NCBI RefSeq assembly: GCF_037042905.1
Contig: NC_087258.1
Span: 2,093,001-2,157,000 of the forward strand
Direction of reading: 5' to 3'
Origin: Lytechinus pictus
Lineage: Eukaryota; Echinodermata; Echinoidea; Temnopleuroida; Toxopneustidae
Length of the DNA: 64,000 nucleotides
The position numbers were made by a program, and so were the translations under genes. Under the pieces are notes generated by a model. The model was not told the origin of the DNA. It was given only the letters and a program-made list of their open reading frames with translations, and did no database searches. Shown one piece after another: positions 12,865 to 24,800 of this stretch (positions are counted from its first letter, which is position 1; every line of letters begins with the position of its first letter).

Positions 12865-15800
12865 GTAAGTTTGTTTAAGTTTCATTTTTATCTGAAATTT
12901 TCATTACAATATTGGTATTACAGTTATTTACGCGTCAGACGAGACTTATACAGAAGCCGTTCGAATGGTTTTCTTGGTCATTATTTTAGAGAGAATTGGA
13001 GCGTAACAGGCGGAAATGATTGAACGCGTGAGTTGTGCGTGTGTGTTTCCCATGCAGTTTACAGATAAAAGGGATTAGGAAATATAAACGTCAGAGATCT
13101 GCGGGTAATTGATAAAATAAAGTAGGCATATATGATTTTGATTTGAGAGAAAAAAGAGAAAATATTTCAAAAAAGTGAATACTCATGTCGCACCATTATC
13201 ATTATCATGATTTGACTTCAATCTGTTCATCTTTTATTTTCCACCTCCAACATTTCCATCTGCCGTTTCTTTTTCTTCTTCTTCTTTTCCTTCTTTTTCT
13301 TAGTTTTCTTTTTTCTTCTTCTTTCTCTTCTTCTTATTTTTCTTCTCCTTCTTCGCCACCTTTTTGTTCTTTTTCGTCCCCTCCCTTTTCTTGCTCTCTT
13401 TTGTCTCTTCTGCTTCTACTTTTCATCCTTTTTTATTCTCCCTCTCTCTTCTTGTTCTCGTTAATTATTTGTTTTTATTACTTTATCTCCCTCTTGCCTC
13501 CATTACTCTCGTGTATGGCACATTGTCAGAGTCGAGTGAGAAGAATTGTTTACTTCAGCGATTCCAAATGTCTTTATGGAAAATCAAATTTAGTTCTTGT
13601 CTTTGTTTACAATTTAAGCTGTTCTTCACAACCCATTTGCTGTGCAGTAAACAAGCAATTTCTGAACCGCAAGCGCTGAAAATAGAATTCCAAATGCAGA
13701 AGCAGAAGTCATCCGCCCCCACCAATACCACAGTACTACAGCAGTTCTATACAATGTAATACAATTCATTTTCGATTTGGTATTGTTTTTCTAAGAGAGG
13801 AGAGTGAAATGGAATGGCATAAACATGATTAAATCAATGAGTACTCTCCTTGATTATAATTAATGGCATAACATGAAGAATAAGTGGTCAGAATAAAAAA
13901 AAAGGGCTTCGAACTCAATCATAATAAAGGGGCAAATCAACAATTTATATTTCTAACGCAATGGTCAATGTAACTCTACGATATCCTAAGTCTACTGCGG
14001 ATACAACAACTGATATTGCTGCTGCTTCTACTTGACTTCTACGCTATCAACAACAACTACTACTACTATTACTACTACTAATATTACTACTAATACTACT
14101 ACTACTATACTACTACTACTACTATAGTAATAATATGCTATTTATATTGCGCAGCTATACTATAATTGCATATACTACTTTGCATTCACTTCACCTTGGT
14201 CGAATGCAGCAAAATGTGGGTGAATTTCTTGCTGAAGGAAAACACGCCATGGTTGGGATTCGAACCCACGTCCCTCTGATTGAAAGATGAGAGTCGTAAC
14301 CACTAGACCACGACGCCCACTACTACTTCTACTACTCCTAGAAAAGGTTGCTGATTAAAGCAATTCTTCGTCCTGTATTTGGGACCTTTCAAGGAACACT
14401 TTAACACTCTACAAGGAACACTTTTTGTTCTATTCTTGATGGTGTGAGGAACCCTTCCAATACTGAATAGAGTTCTACACCATCAAATACTCCCTAGGCT
14501 GTAAGAACCAATTAACTGTTCTAAAGAACTGTTTAGAACCTCAAGGGCTTAGGCTGGGGGAGGGGGGTACACTGGTGCACGTGCACCCTCCCGCTGAGGC
14601 AGAGGAGTTCCGACATTGGCAAGCAAAACGAAATTTGTACCCCTTCTTCTGCTTTCAACAGCTGATTTACTAAACTTTATTTCCACCTCCCCAAGATGTG
14701 CACCCCCATACTACTTTAGTTCCACCTTCCATGGATGCACCCAATACAAATTTAGTTCCACCTCCCCAAGATGTGTACCCCCATACCACTTTAGTTCCAC
14801 CTCCCCAAGATGTGCACCCCATACCACTTTAGTTCCACCTCCCCAATATGTGCACCCCATACCACTTTAGTTCCACCTCCCCAGGACATGCAGGATGTGC
14901 ACCCCCATACCACTTTAGGTACACCTCCCCAAGATGTGCACCCCATACCACTTTAGTTCCACCTCCCCAAGATGTGCACCCCATTCCACTTTAGTTCCAC
15001 CTCCCCAAGATGTTCACCCCATACCACTTTATTACCACCTCCCCAAGATGTGCACCCCATACCACTTTAGTTCCACCTCCCCAAGATGTGCACCCCATAC
15101 CACTTTAGGTACACCTCTCCAAGATGTGCAACCCATACCACTTTAGTTCCACCTCCCCAAAATGTGCAACCCATACCACTTTAGTTCCATCTCTCCAAGA
15201 TGTGCACCGCATACCACTTCAGTTCCACTTCCCCAAGATGTGCACCCCATACCACTTTAGTTCCACCTCCCCAGGATAATAATAATAATAATATTTGAAA
15301 TTAATGTATGCCCCTCACCATGCTCAAACCAGCCTACGCCATTTGGTATGGTGAGTATTTCGTTGGTATGACTTTATCTTTAGATTGCATGATGAATCTA
15401 GACTGTCTCTTGTTATGTTAGAAGATGGGGTAAGACGGGCGTCTCATTACTCCATATTAATAACAGTATTGACCTTGTGTGCAGTCAGTGAGTTAAGTAC
15501 GAGATTCGGGAGTACCCTTTTCGAGATTTTTTCCCTACCTGTTTTTTTTTCTTCTTCGACTTCGTTATATACCGTTGAACAATCCTTTTTATTCTAAGTT
15601 TAATAGAGTCGTGACATGAATGCGAAGGCGTATAGGTAGGGGCGACACCATTTTCTACCTACCCCCCCCCCCGCCCGCCATTACTTGAAAAATACGACAT
15701 ACATGTGACATTATACCTTTTCTCTATTGAATTATAGGGGTATCACAGATTTCTTATTTTTATACTCCTTTTCCTTCTTTATTCAATTTTTTCCCTTTAC

Positions 15801-18800
15801 CATTTTCCCTTCCCCCAACTTCTTGACAAATCATGGGGGGGGGGGGGGTGCCCATTGTTCTAACGCCCCTGTGTATGTGACTGCATGTGTGTGCTTTACT
15901 TTAAACATTAGGTCATTGAAGTTGATTATTTTAAAAATAATGTCATCATTTTTCTGTTTAACTTTCCATGAAATACATTTCGTATAAAGTTCTGTGTCAT
16001 TTCTAAGTTTTGACAATAATTAAATCGGTATCTAAGATCTTGCTGCACTGTAAATTTCAAAGATCATTCAAAACTATTCCCAAAGCAAAGAATTTTCAGA
16101 TTAAATCTACATGTATTTGTATCTTACTTAACCGTATGGGATTACATTTTAAGAATTTCGAAAAAAAATTAATTACTTTTCGATTAAACTAGTTGGTCTA
16201 TCGTTATGAAATGTTTAATTTCTTATATTCATTACTTATAATTGAGTATTTTTAAAGAAAAAACTGTTTAAACCATGCGAAAAAAATCAGAATCTCTCTT
16301 TAAGAGCAAAGTATTTGTTAAAGCTTTTTTTCGAACTATAATAGAACATTATTTATTTGTACGTATCAATCAAATTTGTATAGTCTTTACTACAGGTTTT
16401 TAATTGTTTTTTTTACTCTGTATATTTCTCTTCATCGCTGGACGGCCTATTTTGCCTCCCGCTCCAATGAATAGAAAGCATGTTACATTGTAAAAGCAAA
16501 AGCATCATTGAGGACCTTAATTAACACATTGGTCCTTGACAGGTGTGACGACTTCTCTCTTTCAATAAAAACACAATTTTCTGTCCCAGAGATTTTGTTT
16601 AGTCGAGTTGTGAAAGATAGAAATGAGAGGGAGATGTGAAAGCCCGAGGGACGGAGGAGGGGGGGGGGCATAAATGAAGGGATGGAGGTATTACTCTATA
16701 AGACAGAGAGGCAGATAATGTCATGTATGTGTACGAGGGTGTGGGTGTGTGTGTGTGAGAGAGAGAGAGAGAGAAATGGAAGGAGAGACAGGCATGAGGA
16801 GTCGGGACGAGAAAGGCGGGGATGGGGGGGGGGGGGGAGTAGGGGCGAAGCCGGGATAAGGAAATGGGGTGCCGGAATGTTTACAACAGTAATTATAATG
16901 ACATAATGCAGTTTTATTCTAGTCAATTGTTATCATGGTTATAGGGCACAAAATATCTGGTAGTATACCAATACAATCAATAAAGAAGAAAAGAGGAAAA
17001 ATGAAAGAAATTGGGAAGAAAATGACAGAGAAGGAAACATTATGGATGGGAAAGAGATGACATTGTCGTAACCCAATTATATACCCTATTAAACATTGAA
17101 CAAACATTCGCGATAAGAAAACATTTGGTACCCCTATCAAAATAACACTATCAAATTACACTGGCGCCGCCTTAAAGAGAACTTGCATAGAAATTATAGA
17201 CATATACGTTGAAATATGTGGGATTGAAATGTTTGGAAGTCGATGCAAACCACAGTCACGTACCCTTCATAAAATTAAATGCAAGTTTGAATATACAGGA
17301 TTTGGGGGAAATTTCTACGAATCAATGTCATTGTTATTTTTTTTGTATAAGGAAAGGAGACATGAAACAAAATAATGCCAATGCTGCTAAAAATCGTCAG
17401 CCTGGCAAATAAACTTCATCAGGTGACAGTTCCCGAGAAATTCGAGCAATTAATTAGGAAACGTTCTTACCACCTGCAGACATCATTTGCGAGAATTAAG
17501 GAGTTCAGCCGTGTGCCAGTCGATAATACATGCTAGTATATCTCTCCTAAGCAAGGGTAGCAAAAACTATCACCTGCAGCCATTACAATATCATTTCATT
17601 TTATGAAGAACTATGGGTCAATTTCTGATATTTTGACATTGTTCTTGGCTTTTATAGTCTTAGCCAAGTGATTCTTTCTTCCGCAGCATGCCTACTACAG
17701 ACATATGCTTTAAAAGGAATAACTACATTTTTTAGAGAGAAAATTGAGAATGGGAGAAAGCGGTAAAAAGCTTTGGCGCACGGGCGTACAGATGGGGGCC
17801 AAAAGAAAAAGAGAAAAGGAAAGAAAGAAGGGTGGAAAATAATATTATTTTCTAACATATGTAATGTCAAAATTTATCACAGAATTTGAATTTTGTAATA
17901 AAAATGTCAAAATTTTTGCTCGCTAGCAACTTTTCAAAAATAATTTTTGTGCTATAAGCCATATCGGCCCCCTCAGAATATGTCTCTGATAAGAAGAGTG
18001 ATAATTCATATTTTGCATGATAATGATTCAATGCAAAATATAAATTATCACTCTCCTTACCGGTTTATCATGACTAAAATGATGAACACAACAGGAATAA
18101 ATGGATAAGAAAATGAAAAAATATACATAAAATGTTCAATATTTGTTTTGTTTGGTAACGGCTTTAGTGTGTTCTATCTAACTAGCAGAACTTAACAAAA
18201 AAAACCCTGTCCAAACATCGTCCAAACCCATTTTGTGATCATAGAACACTTTAATGGCAAATGTCGGCATGCCGTAACAAGGAACAGTACAATTGGAAGT
18301 TGACGAATTATTTATCAATTTTCCCCCAAAAAATATTCATCGCTTAAAAATGCCACTTTAACATGTTCAGACACCATCATTAAATGTCAAAGCTTGGTGC
18401 TCCTCTCCTGTAGCGATGCCTTAATCTTCGGCCAGACGGTGAGAAAAAAATATGCAGAAATGAATAAGTTCTCCAGCATTCCTGGAAGTATTACACTACA
18501 GACTTACAATGACTGCCTGTGGGCGTCAGATGACTAATAATGAACAAATAATAATAATAATAATAAAAAATCCCTTCGCCTCTGGATATTAAAAATATTA
18601 AAATAGTTTTCAGCTGCTAGCTACAGCCCCTGATGTTGTTTTCTTTTCTTTTCAAATGTCTCAAGCATGGGACTCTTAAATGCTGAAACTTTTGCCCGAA
18701 ATAAACATATCACTTTAGCCAGGTACGTGGTATATAGTCATGCCAGTAAATCACTTTTTTTCAGACGCCCTGAGGCTCATTTACTTTGTCTTCGATGTTA

Positions 18801-21800
18801 GAAATCTATATCAAAGTAATTATGTTGTTTTTACACGGGAGGATAAAAGGGAGAAATCATAAAACATGGAGAAAAGCAGACCTCGTTTTACCAAGAAACA
18901 TATTCTAATTTCTCCTCCATGGTCTTGGAAGCTTATTGAAAGAGATGCAATAATGATAGTGAAAAACAAACCAGCTTAAGTTGAAACAGAAGAATACTTT
19001 CTTTGATTGTAAGTAGAGTTAAGAGCAATTGTACTTTTTCATATACATCTTCAATAATCCTGCCGTTAATAATTATTATTATTATAATTTCACAAAATTT
19101 ATTTAATTTTTAAAAACTGTTTTACCCAGGATGAAAATTATTATTTTTCTTTCTTTTCTTTTTATTCCAGAGAATAAAAAAGAACTTTCGTTTCATAGGA
19201 TGAACAAAACAAAAGAATCAAATAATTTTGCTTAATCTTGTGTACATACATACTTTTAACTAATTTGTGGTAGTATCATAAAGATTTGTAGTGCTTAGAA
19301 ACTTTTTATTAAGCTGCTACGAGGCTTTATCCAAAGTAAGTATATGGTTTGAAAATGAATGTCTGAATTAAACCCCTCCTCTTATTTAGCGAGCTATTTT
19401 TCTCTTTGTTCCCAATGTGCCAAGGATTTCTTTGGTAGAACTCACGTTTTCAGAAAGTTGGGGTGCCCTTTGCCCTTTCCTCGGTGTAGGAGTTGGATGA
19501 TGTTTCTGAGTGACATTCGAGCTCAATCTAGTATTTGACCTATACAAATTTTAACTATCAGGTAACAATTTCGAGACACGGAAAGCGTGTCTTAAAGTTG
19601 CCTTCTTTTCAGGCGTCATTCTTGATACTACCTCTATCATTGTAAAATCGAATTTGATATTAGAATTTGATCAGCCCATATTCGATTCCAAAGGATAATG
19701 ATATCCGGGTTTCATATTCCTTTATTCCTCTGGTAACGTCGTACTAGCAGGGGCGTATAAAAGATTACACGTTAGACAGTTTTAATGAGACCAATAAATT
19801 TCAAGAAAAGGAATAAACATGTGTTTTTCCAAAGGTCCTTAGGTGGCACTACTAATTATTTACCTTGTCATCTCATTTATGTCTTTCTTTCTCCTGACCA
19901 GTTCTTCCATTTGTTAAATAACAAGCGGATTAAATCATTATTTAGTTAATTCTGTAAAATGTTTTATAGAACAAGCAAAGGACTAATGACTATGACGGCA
20001 ATATTAGGTAGATCATACAGTTGAAAAAGAATGTGGAGTAGAAAATATCAGAATTAACCAAAATTATTAAATGATAAATCCATACGAAGTGTCTGGTTGG
20101 ATATTTCCCAGCACATTATTTACTTTTCGGAACCCAGCGAAACCGATAGCAGACTGACAAAATATTATTCGTTATCCACAATGGCATATTATCGGTCGGT
20201 TGTGAGTCAATTCCGTTGACATGACTTTTGCATAAGGATAGATCCGAAAATTCATTTTTAAGAATTTATTACCGATGCAGTCTTAAACGTAGGCCACCCC
20301 TCAACCTTTCTTGGAAAGGGACATGAAAGATGAGACACATGTAATGGTCTCTCTGAAACTACAGGTGGTATCATGATACGAATCTAAAGGGTAAGTGAGT
20401 AGGGGTAAGTGATATACCCCCATTGATCGGAAGGTAGATGAAGTTAACCTACACTGCGGAGATGGCGCCTCAAACGCGGCGCCATTTTCACACGTGTGTT
20501 TCCAGGGTAGTTTCTACATGAGTCGGGATATATTTTCATTAAAGGTCATCTTTCGTTATCGCATGTATGTTTTGGAGAGTTAATCAGATTTAACTTGATA
20601 TAAATCATATATCTGGAGAGTTCATTCATTTATCAATGCTAAATTGATAACTACTACGATAATTATTTTAACTCTGTAATCCCTACGCTCTTCAAAATTA
20701 TTAGTAAAAATATGTAGTGTGTCGGAGAAAACGTGTCGAATCGAATACGTCATTATTACCATATTAATTAGACAAACCTTCCAGAATTCTCATTGATTTT
20801 GATAGATTTTTTTTTGTATATTCACCGAGACATTGGCAATGTCGAACACTTAATTTTAGAAGTGAATTATCTCAGTGTTAAGTTCAGGTGTACGAGAAAT
20901 GGTTGGGATCGGTTGTTAGACATCCATAATTCCAGATGCATTTCTATTAATGTTGCATTATTGTGTATTATTCTACACAGGCGAAACCAAATCCAAACTG
21001 ACTGTATTTCCATAGTCCAATGACATTTCATTGATTGGTTGAAGTCTGTATCAATGGTTCGAATGCCGTATCACTTGTAAGATATCATGTGACTTAAGTT
21101 TAATTTAAATTACTGATTAATGAGATTATGACTCTTGAGTAAGAAATGTATCCGATTGTGATTATTTATTTTTCCACGTTTAACGTGTTAATCTCTTAAT
21201 GATCATTGATCATTTACACTAGTCGAATTGAGTATATCGGGTAAAGCTATATAGGATAACGAATCAGCTGCGAATTCATCCGAATACTCGTATTCGGGTG
21301 GTTTTGGGAGTAGGCTATTCTGTTCTCCCTCTGCGAATGAGAGAAAATTCGGGAGGGATTCGGGAACAATCGCGGAGAAATTCGGCTTGTTTTGAAATGT
21401 TCAAAACCAGTCCCAAATGTGACCACCACAAATTTTATTCGGGCCACATTTGGGATGTACTCGGATGACATTTGGTTGGATTAGGGGAGGCATTCGGAGT
21501 ATTCTGGGCAGATTCAGACCTATTCGTATCACTCGGGGCGCATTGGGAAATATTCGTTCCGATTCGGGTTAGTATTCGGGTCATTATTTGGCTGTAATCG
21601 GAGCAATCGGGTCACATTCGGCTCGATTATGGACATCTTTGGCTCGATTCTTGCCAGTATTCGGGTGGCATTCGGCTTTATTCGGGATGGCCAAAATTGA
21701 TTAGGGTCTATTCTTGGTGATTCTGCGCTAAATCGGGACTTACTCCAGACCCATTCGTCTCTATTCGGGGAGCTCCCCGAATCAGACGAATAGGTTCTGA

Positions 21801-24800
21801 AACCACCAGAATACTCCCGAATGTGGCCACAACTAATATGATTCGGGCCACATTCGGGATGTATTCGGATGACATTCGGTTGGATTAGGGGAGGCATTCG
21901 GAATATTCTGATAAGATTCGGACCTTTTCCTATCATTCGGGGAGTAACGGTCCGAGCTCGGCGCATTCGGCCATATTTGTTCCGATTCGGGCCAACATGC
22001 GGGTTGTCATTCGGCTTTAATCGGAGCAATCGGGCCACATTCGTCTCGATTCTGGCTCTATTCTTGCCATTATTTGGGAGGCATTCGGCTTTATTCAGGA
22101 TGGCCAAAATGATTTCAGGCTTATTCTTGGCTGCGCTGAATCATCAGAACCTATCAGGGACCCATTTGTCTCTATTCGTGGTACAACCCTAGCCTCTTGT
22201 CGAGGCCCTGGCGGGTGCTTCCCTTGCTTCGCTCGGAAGCGAATTAGGCCTGGCGCGAGCCAGGGCCTCTTGACATCTGAGCTGAATTATATATTCGTGA
22301 GGAACGTCTTCCTAATGAATATACATGAGTCATGATATTACCGGTCACCTATAGTAAACCAATGAAATGTCAAAGCTGTTTCGTCCGGGGTTCGGAATAC
22401 TATAGTAGTCCACTATTCTGCAGGGGATTCATTTAATTGCGGGGCACTAAAGGGGATATAACCAGCAAAATGCTACAAGTAGTGGTACTACTACAAGTAC
22501 TGGCCGTAACACACCCATCACCGCCCCGAAACTTCCCGGGAGATACTGGTCAGCCGCTGGTCAGACTCGTGTCAAGGGGAAGCAACTCTACTCCAGCATT
22601 CCCTCACTGCACAGCGGAGATCGACGCCCCGATCGACGCATAGTGGAATCGCATGAAATATTACATTTTTCCATATCCTGTGGGTAGATTTACAAAAACA
22701 TCTCTTCCTTTCAGTGCAGATTTAATTTCATCGACTTAAATCGGTCAATAATCAGCATTTTAGAGGCATATTCAATGCTCTTTGATATTTCGTCGTCACT
22801 CTTCGCCAAGAATCCACGGGTCGCCATTCAAGATGAGCTCATGAATATTCAATATGACGTCACAGCGGCCCGCGCTCTCATTGGATGATTTTCACCGACC
22901 AGTTCTTGGTCGGAATATTGGTAAAAACAATAAAAAACAAAATAAAGTCGGTGAAATTCGGGTCAGATGTCAAGAGGCCCTGTCTCGCGCCGCTCTGCTT
23001 CGCTCTCTCCCTCGCTTAGCCATGTTCGCTCGGAAGCAGCCGACAGGGCCTCGACAAAAGGCTAGTACAACCACAACCCTGGCTTTACGCGTCAATCTCT
23101 TTATAATCATCGATCATTGACAAGTAGTCGAATTGAGTATATCGGATTTTATACAAAAAATAAATAAATAAGAACCTCTTGTAGCCATATTTAGATTCAT
23201 TGATATTCAACGATCTAGATCTTTATTTCTGGAATATTCGATAATCTTTTTATTGAATGACATTAAGAAATATTTTGTTATTCGCACCTCACGGGAAATT
23301 TTTCATTTTTATTTTCTCTCGAAGTCACTCTTCTATGTCAATCCGATAGTTTTGGTGAATAAAAATAGTGGAAATTGAATTCGACGCCTCAATAATATAT
23401 TTTCTTTAAAACTTATGCTATAGAAAAAACAACCCGGAAGACATTCCTCATTGTAGAATATCAAAATATTATTGAATCCACCAATATTACGACCATTTCT
23501 GCTGAATATCAAAGATTTGATTTTCCGTGTACTTCTTGTTTATCATTCTAATTTGATGAACATTTTTGACTTTGATGGACGATCACTAACGCCCATGTAA
23601 ATCCTCTGATCTAATGATTGTCAAATAAATCTGAGAACATAAATCAATGAGGGCTTATCGAGGCATGTTGCTTTTATTTACAGAGATCTGTCATTCGTAG
23701 TCCGGAATGACGAGCTAACATCACAATACAGGGGTACAGCCGTGGTGGATTCAGGTTCATAATTGTTTGGGCAAAGACATCTTCTGCTGGAACATAATTC
23801 ATCCATTTTTCATAGTTTATTGAACGTTAAATGATGCGAAACCTTTGGATAACTAATATTGAAACAAACTAAGAATGAGATGCAACTTATTAAGTGGCAC
23901 ACTGAAAGTACACGTTGAAATAAAAAAATTACACGAATGTGTGTTTGTGTAATTTATTGTGTTGGTTTTATGGCTGAACTTGCATTTTTACAACATTGAT
24001 TCGAGCATGTCAGAACAAGGGTGTTCTACGATGTATGTAATTTGGCCAAAATTTGTCCAAATCTTATGTGACATTCGCAAAGTTCGATTTGCAATCACTT
24101 GATATCTAGACATCAGTCATGTCAGTAGTTATATACATTTCGTTATTACCCCCCCCCCAAAAAAAAAGTATGGACTTTATAAATATGAGGACCTTAAGGG
24201 CATTGACTTGGGCTATAGCAAAACGTAAAATGTCTCACATTAAAAATTACATGGACTCACAGTTAAATCGTGTTCTGTTTTTTTTCATCCATAACAATGT
24301 CATAGAAATTACCTAGGCAGGGTGTGGCAGCATGTAGAAATTGAGATGCAATTGATTTTGCTATTACAGTTCTGTTTTCATTGTTCTCCGTACTGCAGTT
24401 TAATAGTTCTTGTCCGGTTTCATAAGATTCCCACAATTGAGCGAAAGTGGCCATCATAGGGTTATGTTTGTGACTGATTTGATTTTGATTAAATGTTGAC
24501 ACTATTCACATGATAACCACACCCATACGGATTTAAATTGATACATTCTGTGTTTGGTGGCATGCGCGGCATTAGGTTGTAATCTGGGCGTTCTCCGATT
24601 GGACATGGGATGTGGACTATCCAATGATTCGAATGCATTGAGAAGGAATTTCACTTGTGAAACAACTTGGATTGTAAAGCCATTATCTATATATTATTAT
24701 TATTATTATTTTTTGGTGGTGCTGCACAGCGGCGACCCGTTCGCACTTTAGGCTCCTATAATTTGTCTTATTTTCCTGTTTTGGGGGCATTCGTACATTC

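Noticed and set aside
13185-13759. Open frames of 164 and 131 codons
   Set aside because: Most of their length lies in a TTC/CT-rich tract and the remainder has no recognisable homology or splice structure.
14675-15275. Regularly spaced repeat considered as a CRISPR array
   Set aside because: Units are contiguous without unique spacers, in a eukaryotic intron; it is a minisatellite.
21529-22107. 192-codon minus-strand frame with duplicated Pro/Asn/Arg-rich segments
   Set aside because: The two segments correspond to the 403-bp DNA duplication, and composition follows the attcgg array; no domain recognised.
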